From: Pristionchus mayeri
Lineage: Eukaryota; Nematoda; Chromadorea; Rhabditida; Neodiplogasteridae
NCBI GenBank assembly: GCA_036245805.1
Contig: BTRK01000003.1
Location: forward strand, 40,441,215-40,505,214
Direction: 5' to 3'
Length of the DNA stretch: 64,000 nucleotides
Program-made: the position numbers and the translations under genes
In this document: in pieces, positions 44,969 to 54,974 of the stretch
Numbering within the stretch: the stretch's first letter is position 1
Layout of the letters: every line of letters begins with the position of its first letter
The notes under the pieces: model-generated
Database searches by the model: none
What the model was told of the DNA's origin: nothing
The model's input: the letters and a program-made list of their open reading frames with translations, nothing else

Positions 44969-46871
44969 TAACTCAAATAGCCGTTCGGTACGAGAACTCA
45001 TGGATGAAATCATTTAACACTAGCTCGTTGAGTTTCCTGATGGCACACCCTGTACTAGATATTTTTTTGGGTTTTTGAAATTTTCAAAGATCGATTGGCA
45101 ATTTCCAATCCCCGCAGAATATCATCCAACAACGAAACCCGAGATATTCTTGTAGAGAATTCGAGAAACTGAGAAGTGGATGCGTGGTGACAGACAAGCA
45201 GAAATTCTTGTTTTATTATTGGACCACACCCACTGTCGTTATCAATAATTCAAAATCACTAGAATTATTGTCTGGCCTATGAAACCACACTCTCGCTAAT
45301 TTAATCTAGTGTTTTCCTTTCAATATCTCTTCGCTCGTCCACCTCCACAGTTTTCATTGACGTCATCGAGGGAGTATTCCAGTGCCAGTCACCCTGTTCT
45401 TACTTCTCCGTCGCTAAACAGCATTGATTCAGCCAATTAGTATCACTGGTTCAAATTTTAACAAAATTTGCAAAGCACATTCGCGTTGTAGTTTATCGAT
45501 TTCCACATGCTATCATCGCTTTCAACGGTAATATCTCACTGAACATGTTCCAAAAACCCTTTAAATTTTCTTCGCATAAGGAAATGATCACAAGCTATCG
45601 TTTGCTGATTAGATTTTTTGAAAAATATCAAACCGAACCAATTAACTATCCTTATGCCTCGCCTACCTCACCTTGTGGTGATCACTTTCACCAAAGCGCA
45701 TACGAAGGAAAAAAAATGGAATAATCTATAATCTAATCGAGACCAAAGATAAAATACTGACGAGTTGCAATCGGCCTTAAGCACTGTTAAATTACGCATC
45801 GGATGTGGCTGCACGGATGAGGATACGGATGAGGAAGAAAACGTGTTTGGAAAGAGAGACTTTTCTGACAATTGTTAAATAGTCCAGAATCCAGTCGTTG
45901 TGTAGAATTCAAATGCAATTTTAAAAATTCATGCAAAATTATTAAATTGGTGTGAATGTCTTGTCCGACTCCAAACTTTCAAGCCAGTCACAAAATGGTT
46001 TCAACTGACCTACATGAGGTCCCTATCTTCACAAAACCGTTGAAATCTTGCTTCAGCTGCTAAAAAAATTAAAATTTAACTAGAACATCTCCTTCATCTA
46101 CGGTGGAGAGTGATAGTGGCTGATCCTGATTACCGACTACATGTGGAAATGCTCACGGTTGCTGATTCTTCTGTAGCAGGGGAGGGATATGGGCGAACGA
46201 GTTCATGAATAAATCCAAAAAAGGTATTAGTTTTTTTTACGAAAGAAAACGACAATGATCTATTGAGAAATTGCGAAACTCTTGAATTTCATCACAACAA
46301 CGAAACCCAAGATAACCTTGTAGAGAATTAAAAAGACGAAGAAGCTGAAGCCAACAGATGGACATGCGGTAATTGTTGTAGCGAATTTCATCACAACAAC
46401 GAAACCCAAATAACCTTGTAGAGAATTAAAAAGACGAAGAAGCTGAAGCCAACAGATGGACATGCGGTAATTGTTGTAGCAGTAAATTTTGAAGTCACTA
46501 TGATCGGTCATTCAACGAATAGCATCGCGAGGTCACTAGACGTCTTGCCATTGCATTAGATAATCTCAACCTATTCACTTCTGTTTGTCAATTAATCAGC
46601 CATTTCCATCACCTTTTTCACTGTTGTAACATTCGGGCGAATACCATCCGATAGTTTCAGTTATTATTTTAATACTAGACATCCGAATCATCTCGGAACG
46701 AAGACAAACACATTTAGAAAGACTTAATTCACCTACGTAACCTCACCCTCGCAGGCGCGAAATTATGATTTTCCCTTATTCGATCCCGTTTTCGTAAGCG
46801 CATATTTACTCCGGTAAACCGTGTGCTCTTTACATTTGACAATTAATGCTCCGTTGCTTCATTACCAAGTA
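44969..46871. repeat. Unit sequence; segmental duplication copy 2 and a 99-bp tandem duplication
   Basis: 45500-46860 is the close partner of 26700-28090. Within it 46284-46382 and 46383-46481 are tandem copies 99 bp apart of 'gaatttcatcacaacaacgaaacccaa...ggtaattgttgtagc', differing only by a 2-bp loss, so the duplication is recent. The marker lies near 45630. No gene. Confidence 0.7.
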
Positions 46872-47769
46872 TTAGGTTGGTGCGAAAGTTTCTGACTATT
46901 TTGATGTTCGGGCATTTCTACCTACCCTGTCCATCTCATTCGGCCAATCAACTAATGGTTATTCATAGTTGATGAAGGCTTGGGAATCCTTTTTACGCGA
47001 TACAATATCGGGTGAATTCATTCAGCAAGGATGACACTATTCACAGTCAAACTGTAAACTGTTCTTGATTTGCAATACTATTCAATTGATCATTACTCCA
47101 AGGGCAATTGAGATTGAGACAAACGTGAAGGATTATTGAGAAGCCTATTAGGCAGGCATATAATTTGACTCTTCAGATATTCTGGTCCCCTGTATTCCCG
47201 CTTAACATTTTGGCCAAATCAGTAAACTACGCTAATTGGAAAATGCTTGTTTTATATTTTCTGGCACTGTAGTCGTGTAGATCGACCTTGAGTGCTCAAT
47301 AGTAGTTCATTATTTTCTACCTTCCTATCTTAGAACACAGTTATATTTATGAACAGATTCATCAATCAATTGGTAATTAGCATATTTCGGAACCGCGATT
47401 TATAAATTTAAACATCGAAATCAGCACTTTTTGTTGTTTCTCTCTTCTCACTCGCAATGAAGACCCAGTTGTTCACGTTTATCCGAACAAGCAACTCTTG
47501 CCCTACTACATATATGTTGGGCAAATTCAGGAGGTCTCAAATATTTGAGAAGTTGAGTTCAACCAAAAACACCGAAAAACACCATTTTCGGCAGTTTCGA
47601 TATGAAAATAATGTTCTCACGTTCAATAACCGATATATCCTATGTGCATGTTTTCCGGTACTCCACCACTACTGACGTCACTAAAACTATAGAGGAATTG
47701 CAGGCAATCGAAATAGAATAACAGAAATTATGAAAAAATAAATAGTCAGAAACTTTCGCACCAACCTAA
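46872..47769. mobile_element. Mariner-type element, ~898 bp, no intact transposase
   Basis: Ends TTAGGTTGGTGCGAAAGTTT / AAACTTTCGCACCAACCTAA, TA on the left, and a mutated TC on the right. The internal sequence is related to the element at 44063 (for example 'catcgaaat...tgttgtttctctctt', 'aactcttgccctac'). Only frames below 75 codons are present. Confidence 0.8.
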
Positions 47770-47776
47770 TCACACC

Positions 47777-48000
47777 GGGGGGGGGGGGGGTGACAAAACG
47801 TGAACCGACAAAACGTAAACAAATCGCAGCTCCCTCGGGATTCAAAGTAGGGACTTAGGAGTTGTTGCATTGTTACCAGTATGCCCTCCACTACACCACC
47901 CTGATTACCTCTATGAGGTCTATGAGGTCTATGAGGTATGGACGAACGAGTGAATGACTGCAGAGAAAAAACCGATAAAAGATTTTTACAATTCAATTCC
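47777..48000. mobile_element. Truncated relative of the 365-bp MITE with a 14-G tract
   Basis: 14 consecutive G (47777-47790), then 'tgacaaaacgtgaaccgacaaaacg', which mirrors the twice-repeated subterminal motif of the 365-bp family, then 'gagttgttgcattgttaccagtatg' (47861-47882), identical to it. The right half is missing. 47918-47945 holds three copies of 'tctatgagg'. Confidence 0.55.
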
Positions 48001-48185
48001 ATCTTGGCATTGGCAACTAATAATTACAGTAGATTTTCATACCATCATGAAATCCGAGTTCTCCTTGAAGGGAATTAGAGACAGATAGGGATGTCATATG
48101 TCACACAAGCAGAAATTGTTATTGCACGCTTTGTTGCTCGTATGCTTGCGAACAATTTGCTATTCAAAATCACTAAACATCTTGT

Positions 48186-48370
48186 AATGAGAGGCATGAC
48201 CGAGACCCCAAAGACCATAGCACGAGATGAGAGGACAAGGGAACAAGGGGGTATAGCTCAGTGGTTAGAGCACCCGACACGTGATCGGAAGGTCGTTGGC
48301 TCGAATCCTCCTGCCTCCATTGATGTTTTTGAAAACTACTCTGACATGTGAGATTCATTCTATTCGTACT
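48186..48370 (+). mobile_element. Insertion carrying a tRNA-like core (possible SINE)
   Basis: The unit segment 'cactaaacatcttg|...|aatagcctatgaaact' is interrupted here, with ATCTTG present on both sides of about 185 bp. The insert contains a tRNA-like sequence (48247-48319) preceded by about 60 bp and followed by about 50 bp. Short TSD and tRNA core suggest a SINE-type retroposon, but there is no clear A-rich tail. Confidence 0.45.
48247..48319 (+). tRNA. tRNA-like sequence, probably a pseudogene
   Basis: A 73-nt sequence with acceptor arms GGGGGTA / TGCCTCC that pair with wobbles, a good D-arm (GCTC AGTGGTTA GAGC) and an A-box TAGCTCAGTGG. The anticodon stem is CCCGA/TCGGA with one mismatch. 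The loop CACGTGA lacks the invariant T33; taken at face value the anticodon is CGT (Thr). The T-stem GTTGG/CCTCC has two mismatches, and the B-box is GGCTCGAATCC. The 5' part resembles Cys and the anticodon arm Thr tRNAs. A decayed or SINE-derived tRNA is more likely than a working gene. Confidence 0.5.
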
Positions 48371-49021
48371 ATCTTGAATAGCCTATGAAACTACACCCTA
48401 GCCGGAGTGAAAATATTTTGAATCATCGGAAATTCTTTCATTATCTCTTTGCCTACCACAAGATTCTGCATAAACGTCATCGAGGAAGTGTTTACGCAAC
48501 ATTATTCCTATTCCTACTTTTCTATCACCAATACCGCAGTGAGCAAGTATCACCGATTTAACCTTTTTCAAATTGTGCTATGCAAATTAGCAATTTTATC
48601 AAGCGATAATCATTTTCAGTGATTGTGCTGATAAAATATTTTCCAAAAAAATTTCGAATGAGGAAATGCACACCAACTGGTTGTCCTCACACCATGATAA
48701 GATCTCTCGCAAAATACTAAACCGACCTGTTACACTCTCGCTTCAGCTCGCCTTTTTCACATAGTCTTCAATACTTTAGCCAATTTTCGGTCGTACCAAA
48801 GATGAATACAAATAATCTAATGGAGAGTAAAGCTCAAACACGAACGAGCGAAACCCGTCCGAGACGCGAGACAAATGTCGGAGGACAGAGAGAAGAGACA
48901 AATTAGTGATATAATAAGAAAAATATGCACATGGGAAGAGAAGACCGGAAGTCTACTGTTGCACAATATTGATTTCAATTAATGGATATTAATAATCGCA
49001 AAATTTAAAGAATCTCCTATA
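48371..49021. repeat. Unit sequence including marker at 48.7 kb
   Basis: Contains 'gcctatgaaactacaccctagccggagtg', 'accatgataagatctctcgcaaaatactaaaccgacctgttacactctcgcttcagctcgcc' (marker) and 'gagcgaaacccgtccgagacgcgagacaaatgtcgg'. No gene. Confidence 0.5.
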
Positions 49022-50104
49022 CAGGGTGCGAGAAAAGTATTGTGACACAATTCAATTAAGACCCACTTGGTGCGCAGTGTTTTAATTTTTCTCAATTTTT
49101 TGCACCATGTACCTTAGCTATGTAGCTATTTAGCGCTCATGTATCAAACAAATATTTCTTTTAGATTACGAGATTTAATTTATTAAAAATTTAGTGAAGA
49201 AAAACGATCATGTTTCTCTCACTGCATGAGTCGTATTCTTTAATGCCGCATTACAACAATGTAATAGGTGGGGCATTCCATTATTTTTTCTTAAGAAGGG
49301 CACTTGTGCCCGAGTCTAAATATGTGTCCATTTAATTTGGGGATTTGGTTATACAGCTTAAAAATATTTAAAAGTAAACTGTGACGAACGGCCCTCGAAA
49401 AAATTTTCTCGAATAAAGATGTCGCGTCCTTCAAATATGAATGATAGAAAAATATAACAGTATGTATTATGGTACACGTACATTCAGTAGTGCAAATATG
49501 CTTTCAGTTTAAATTGGGAAAGCGAATCTGCTTCTGTACAAGTTTCGAATCTGTCCCAAGTGTCGTTTTCAGCCACATTTTATCATGTATGGTTCAGTAG
49601 TTTAAACCATGTTTTCATTCAGTTTGACGCTACTAAAATTCATAATTCGGTCCTTGCATATAACATACAAGTTTATATCTCAATATATGGATGCTGAGAA
49701 AGAAATTCGAAAATGTGATTTTTCAAAAAGATAATTCCGTATCAAAGTGTGATGCAGTTATTTTCATATTTCTCCGTTTCCTGATATCGTATTTCCGCCT
49801 AAACAAGTATACTTTAAAGATGAATGGTTGCTCTCCATACTCAAGTTGAGAAAGTGAGGGAATTATTATCCGAAGATTTTTTATTATTAATTAAAGAGAA
49901 AAATGAGCTGCGGGCCAAGGGCCCATTATTTCGAACTTGAAAATCGAAAAGCTCTGAAAGACAAAATCGATAGATGGGGAACTGTAATAAAATTGTTGGA
50001 GGTACTGTTCGCAGGCATACAATGGCGAAAGCAGAAATCTATGCTATCATTACTTCGCGAGATATTACATAAAAGACTTGTCACCATACTTTTCTCGCAC
50101 CCTG
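49022..50104. mobile_element. Tc1/mariner-type element, CAGGGTGCGAGAAAAG ends
   Basis: Terminal repeats CAGGGTGCGAGAAAAGTAT(T/G)GTGAC, inverted at 49022 and 50104, with TA on both sides (49020-49021, 50105-50106), 1083 bp. The interior is AT-rich. Frames of 101 and 123 codons overlap the right end on opposite strands, and neither shows a DDE/D motif. It is probably a non-autonomous or eroded element. Confidence 0.78.
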
Positions 50105-50585
50105 TACACTCATCCCCAAAATCACAATACTCGACACATTGGCTATTTGTCTTTGCTATCGCTATTACCACAGATGCATGCCGAATCAACAGTGACAATA
50201 ATTGGTAGACATTATTGAGATAAACTAACCGGAATTGCTCAAGTCGGCGCATCCCGGAAGCTCGAAAGAAAATGTGGTTTTGCCGTAAAAAATCCATGTA
50301 ATTGATACTCTGAGAAGGTCAAAATTTCGTCTTTCCTAACCTGTAAACGCCGTCTTCTAGATATAGAATTTTTTTGAAGAGATGTTTTGGGAACATACCA
50401 ACGACCTCCATGGTTTGTCGTAAAATAACCCAAATGTTAGGCATGAATTTCCTAGGTTGCAAGATTTATAGAAACAAAATTTATGTGGGGAAATAACAAT
50501 TAATCGATTAGCAAGTGACTACCAATACTACGCCACAAAGCATCGCAATTTAAAAGTCGCAATTTTCCGTAGGGGAATGCATGTA
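50105..50585. other. Unit-like sequence, no feature recognised
   Basis: 'acacattggctatttgtctttgctatcgctattaccacagatgcatgccgaatca' resembles unit segments near 38940 and 59000. The rest shows no feature that I can support. Confidence 0.35.
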
Positions 50586-51036
50586 CAGTACATGCTAATC
50601 GCCTTGCTCATATGCGGCCGCGGCGGCCCGCGGATTCCGCGGATCGATTTTGCGGGAAGCATACAATTTTCACCATTCGATTTTTTGATTTTCAAATTTT
50701 CCATAAAATTTCGCATCGGATGGACTATTCATTCATATTTTAAAATATACAATTAATATTTTGAATGCGGCAATGATTCAACCTACCGTAATCGCAGTTT
50801 GCGATATCACTTTGCCAGTCTTTCACAACTGAGATTACGGTAGGCATTCAAAATTTATGTATTTTTAAAAATATGATTGAATATTCCATCCGATGCGAAA
50901 TTTTATGGAGAACTTGAAAATCAAAAAAAATCGAATGGTGAAAAATTGAATGCTTCCCGCAAAATCGATCCGCGGAATCCGCGGTTCACCGCGGGCCGCC
51001 GCGGCCGCATATGGGCAAGGCGATTAGCATGTACTG
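50586..51036. mobile_element. Tc1/mariner-type foldback MITE with GC-rich ends, copy 2
   Basis: Same ends as 6633-7184 (CAGTACATGCTAATCGCCTT and inverse, followed by gcggccgcggcgg), TA on both sides (50584-50585, 51037-51038), 451 bp. The inner arms differ from copy 1, so subterminal GC-rich blocks are conserved but the middle is not. It has a local hairpin 'taccgtaatcgcagtttgcg ... gagattacggta'. Confidence 0.82.
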
Positions 51037-51127
51037 TATCATATGACCGAAACATTTCCTTCTTTATCTGTTCCCAATTGTCAATCATAATCTTAATGCA
51101 CACGTTCTATCCCGTACATCCACTGAC

Positions 51128-51190
51128 TCTTCCGAAAACGGCAGCGTGCTATCCTAAGAGGATGACCTTAACGGGCACTGAGAACTTTCA
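51128..51190 (-). pseudogene. MVK-like N-terminal exon, 3' two-thirds
   Basis: The minus strand reads SVPVKVILLG, stop (TAG for Asp/Glu), HAAVFGR, followed by GTCAGTGG where the good copy has GTAAGTAG. The ATP-loop Lys is retained. The 5' third of the exon is replaced by unit sequence with 'gagaacttt...' and the array marker just upstream. Confidence 0.6.
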
Positions 51191-51699
51191 AAAAACAAGT
51201 TCTGAGAACTTAAAAATTGGCACGGTGCTCTCTCGCTTTAGCTCGCCTACTTCACCTTGTGGTCATCACGTTCACCGATCCATAGTTGACCGCTTGCATA
51301 AAAATAGTCTAATTGATGCTTCAGATTAACACTCACAATTTACAACCCGCCGGAGGCGCGAGTCAAATTAAGCTTCTGGAGCGGCTGTGCGGACTCAGAG
51401 AGCGGATATGGGAGAGGAAGCATAAAAAAGAGAGATTTTGTATGATAAATTTAATCCGACGAAGCATTACTGATAACAAAGAGGGGAATCTCTCGTTCGG
51501 CACGTACTTGTTGCGAAGAAACACCGAATTCAACACAAAAATTAACAACATTACCCACACTACTAGTTATCATACATAGTATCACCGAATCAAAGCTAAA
51601 AAATGGACAAGGCGTATTCGAGCTGTCGCTACTCTTCTGCATCGTACAAAACACGTAATACCGATGATTGAATTCCGCATTACCTAAAATAACTATCCA
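51191..51699. repeat. Unit sequence including marker; pair of 42.04-42.53 kb
   Basis: Direct close paralogue of 42040-42460: 'ccgcttgcataaaaatagtctaattgatg', 'gaggaagcataaaaaagagagattttgtatgataaatttaatccgacgaagcatta'. No gene. Confidence 0.65.
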
Positions 51700-51987
51700 C
51701 ACGGCTCGTTAAGGCAGCCCTTGAACGCACGCATCGCGCCCCTCTGCACTCACTCTAACCCGGCGCAGTTAGAGCGCGCCCTCTCGCCTGCCTATTTATG
51801 CGAGCGTGCCCACCGCCCCCGAATCGGGGGTTTCTCGCTCTTTTTAACGACGCAATGCCTCCGTTAAGTAACTATCTCACTGAGAAAAGGAATAAATGTT
51901 GGTGGTTTGAATAAATCAAGAGCGCGGGAAACAGCCATTCGATGCGTGTCTTTCAAGTCTGGGTCTTCATTGTCTTAACGAGCCGTG
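51700..51987. mobile_element. CACGGCTCGTTA-family element, 288 bp
   Basis: Ends CACGGCTCGTTAAGGCAG / ...CTTAACGAGCCGTG, flanked by ATCCA (51695-51699, 51988-51992). The empty site is in the paralogous unit at 42447-42463. It is an internally deleted, oppositely oriented relative of the 979-bp element at 61406. A 5-bp TSD would fit Transib or some hAT-like groups; the superfamily is unresolved. Confidence 0.82.
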
Positions 51988-52222
51988 ATCCATTATCCAG
52001 ACTAACACTAAATGTAACAACAAGAGGAACTGCCCGCGACCACATCATCACCTGTACTAGGAAGGAGGAGCAGATGAATCCATGATGTCAGAGATAGGAA
52101 TAATGTTATCTCCCGACCAACAAGAGTGGTGAGGGTGATTTTTTAAATCAGCTGTGAAGTCGTTATTGTGGGATGATCGTTCGCAAAAGAGTAGTAGTCA
52201 GGTCGTAGCTCGAATGCTCCAG

Positions 52223-53235
52223 GATGGATCAATTTGTCACTCTCGACCATAGGTGTCCACGCCGGCGGCGAGGGGGGGTGCTGCGCAGGGCCCCACAGTG
52301 GGGCCCTGCGCAAGGCATGAGTAGGGGTTCATGGAAAAATCGATTTGTAAGTCATGGTAGGTCAAGACTAAGTACCGTACCCAATCGATAGTACAGTACC
52401 AGTCGATACCGTATATCACTACCGTAACCCGCTATTAACGCGAACTGACTTTATTTTCAAAAAATTAAAGTACCATACCCAATCGACTCTACAGTACCCA
52501 GATACCGTATACCACTACCGTAACCCACTATTATCGCAAATTAACTTTATTTTTAAAATGTCTCGATACCGTGTGCAATCGATTCTACAGTACCCAAGTA
52601 ACTACCGTAACCCAGTTCCTTGGGTCAGATCCTGTTCCTTGGGTCAAACATTTTTCTAAAAATTCTTAATAGATAGCTAAATTATTTTAAAGTATCCTAA
52701 CATGTATCTCTTTACTGTATAATCATTTTATGATATATTTAGGATTTTTAGAAAAACGTTTGAAATTTTTAGAAAAATGTTTGACCCAAGGAACAGGATC
52801 TGACCCAATGAACTGGGTTACGGTAGTTACTTGGGTACTGTAGAATCGATTGCACACGGTTTCGAGACTTTTTAAAAATAAAGTTAGTTTGCGATAATAG
52901 CGGGTTACGGTAGTGATATACGGTATCTACTGGTACTGTACTATCGATTGGGTACGGTACTTAGTCTTGACCTACCATGACTTACAAATCGATTTTTCCA
53001 TGACCCCCTATTCATGCCTTGCGCAGGGCCCCACTGTGGGGCCCTGCGCAGCACCCCCCCCCCCCCCCTCGCCGCCATTCGTGGACACCTATGCTCTCGA
53101 CATTCCGCACCCTCCGAAACTCGCTTACACTTTCCGAGTGTTCTTGAAAGTGGGAAAGCCACTCCGTCGATTCCTAGAGAGTTGAATGAAGTGTGGATCT
53201 GCATGGGTAAAATTAATGATGCGAGTGCTCTGAAT
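52223..53235 (+). pseudogene. MVK-like exon 2 split by a hAT element
   Basis: After the acceptor ctccag (52217-52222) the exon begins MDQFVTLDI, is cut by the insertion at 52248, and resumes after it as PHPPKLAYTFRV, then a frameshift to LESGKATPSIPRELNEVWIC. It is parallel to the minus-strand copy at 2300-2469, which gives the empty site. Downstream (53275-53345) lies the expected intron segment 'accattaggttctggtttcgccacttctaaatagggca'. Confidence 0.6.
52248..53093. mobile_element. 846-bp hAT-type foldback inserted in an MVK-like exon
   Basis: Perfect 14-bp tips CATAGGTGTCCACG / CGTGGACACCTATG and a perfect 8-bp duplication CTCTCGAC (52240-52247, 53094-53101). Almost the whole element is an inverted repeat: 'gcgcagggccccacagtggggccctgcgc' near each end, then mirrored 'gtaccgtacccaatcgatagtacagtacc' arms meeting near 52690. 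The left half carries an extra tandem variant of the 'cagtacccagataccgtat' segment. A 15-C tract lies at 53054-53068. No coding capacity. Confidence 0.92.
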
Positions 53236-53687
53236 CCACTTCATCGAAATCGATACCGCCTATTTTGATCCTTCAATGTGAATTTCCTAATACCATTAGG
53301 TTCTGGTTTCGCCACTTCTAAATAGGGCATGCTGTTCGGAAGTTTAAGATCAGCAGTTGACTTGTGAAGGATAACAAAATTATTAATAATTGCACTGATC
53401 TTGCCTCACAAAGTGTACATCCTTATCTATCTTTGATCTATGATTACTAATCTCTGTTCTTTCAGGCAGACTCGGATGTAAGATGACATGGTCCACTAGC
53501 AAAACGTGTCCAGCTGCTCCTTTTCCCATATTACCATCCGGATCCGCCTGACAGAACGGAGACTTGGGAGAGTGTAAATGGAAGTTTAGCCCAGGAAGCA
53601 TGATCAAGATTTCGAGCATCCGATGAGGCAATTTCTTGCGGGATTGTGGGATTGCTCCCATTTCTCCGTCTCTCGAATTCTCTTTAA
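53236..53687. pseudogene. Chimeric, self-inverted MVK-like exon 3 junction
   Basis: On the plus strand 'ctctgttctttcag|gcagactcggatgtaagatgacatgg' is the start of exon 3. Within 25 bp it turns into the inverse of the same exon ('gcaaaacgtgtccagctgctcc...ccatccggatccgcctgac', minus strand: DGNM..., LDTF). The exon is therefore joined head to head to an inverted copy. The same type of junction is present at 60880-61020. The 183-residue minus-strand frame across this region is a by-product. Confidence 0.5.
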
Positions 53688-53974
53688 AGAAGGGGTAACA
53701 CGAATGGATGCTGGGGAGTCCCACCACGAAGATATTGCGCTCGCAATGGGAAACTGCAGCCAAATTACCCCAAGAACGAGGCGAAAAATATGTAGAACAC
53801 GTGAAGCATAAACGAACTAGCCACATCCCTGCGCTTTCAATGAACTTTGCGCGTATGTAAATATCCTCAGAGCTGTCTGTGAAACTTCGGATAAAGTGAT
53901 TCATTATCGGGCTGCCGGCTTCTATTACATACACTTAGTGGCTAAACGAACTAATTTTTCGTGTTACTCCTTCT
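53688..53974. mobile_element. TTAA-flanked (piggyBac-like) short element, copy 2
   Basis: Ends AGAAGGGGTAACACGAA / TTCGTGTTACTCCTTCT, with TTAA at 53684-53687 and 53975-53978, 287 bp. It is inserted in the recurring 'ctcgaattctctccaaggacaactcgggtttcacg' segment. No transposase. The interior differs from copy 1. Confidence 0.7.
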
Positions 53975-54190
53975 TTAAAGAAATCTCGGGTTTCACGATT
54001 GTAGGAAATTCTACTGTCAATCTCACTTCGAAAATTTCGTAAAACCAAAACAAATATTTTAAATGTATTTATCCACTTGTTCCCCATCCAACACCACCCT
54101 GATGCAGATGCATTAACAGCCGCGGGCATTTACTCGTATGGCGAGGAATCTGCAGCATCGACGCTCTCCACTCCCAGTCTCCACGATATA

Positions 54191-54966
54191 AGAGAGACTT
54201 TTTGACTCAGTGAACATATTTGTGAAGACCCTTGGCATTAGCGAAAAATGAAATTTCTCCTAAATGTGCGCACACGTAGTACTCAGTGAGTATTGCTCAG
54301 GCGCGGCATATTTAGTGTTCTAGCTCAACGATTTCTCATCGATTTCAGCACTTTAGCGAATGATTTTAGTATTTCTCTGATACGTGCAATTTAGATACTA
54401 GCCGAAACTAATCAAATCCCAAACTATTCAAAAATTCACCGACGTTCACGGATTTGCGAGATTCTTTCATCTCATGATACGGTAGCCTGAAACTTTATTA
54501 CGAACTGACTTTTTTCGAATTTTCGAAAATGTCCCAATTTACATGTCTCAAAAAAACATGTCCCATTTTTTCACTCATAATTTTTATATAAATAGTAATC
54601 GATGAGCGCTACAAACTGAGCACATGAAAACTATTCATTTCTATATTAATGAAAATGCTAAAAAATAAATAAATTTAAATTTAAATTTTCACGAACAATG
54701 TTGTCCCAAATTTTGCAATTCTTAGTATGCACAATCACATAAATATTCTACATTTTCTGAGATATCACTCATTCAAATCGGTTGCGAAATGGCAAAATTC
54801 GAAAATTGACATTTTTCGTCTAAAGTACTTCTCATTTCCTTACGGTTGAGCTAGAACACTAATTAAGACATGCCTGAGCTATAATCACTGAGTACTACAT
54901 GTGCGCACATTTTGGAGGAATTTTGCTAATGCCAAGCATATGTTCACTGAGACAAAAAGTCTCTCC
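54191..54966. mobile_element. Foldback DNA element, copy 2
   Basis: Same ends as 483-1667: AGAGAGACTTTTTGACTCAG with its inverse at the right, with TATA on both sides. The arms contain 'gtagtactcagtgagtattgctcaggc', mirrored at 54870-54905. The middle is AT-rich and different from copy 1. Confidence 0.8.
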
Positions 54967-54974
54967 TATACATA

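Noticed and set aside
44063..47769. Autonomous mariner transposase genes
   Set aside because: Both elements are about 0.9 kb, with no frame above 80 codons and no recognisable D,D(34)D motif.
49903..50208. 101-codon frame as a Tc1 transposase helix-turn-helix domain
   Set aside because: It reads outward across the right terminal repeat rather than inward, and lacks convincing HTH or DDE residues.
53383..53934. 183-codon minus-strand ORF
   Set aside because: It spans a chimeric inverted exon junction and a TTAA element. The translation has no coherent domain.
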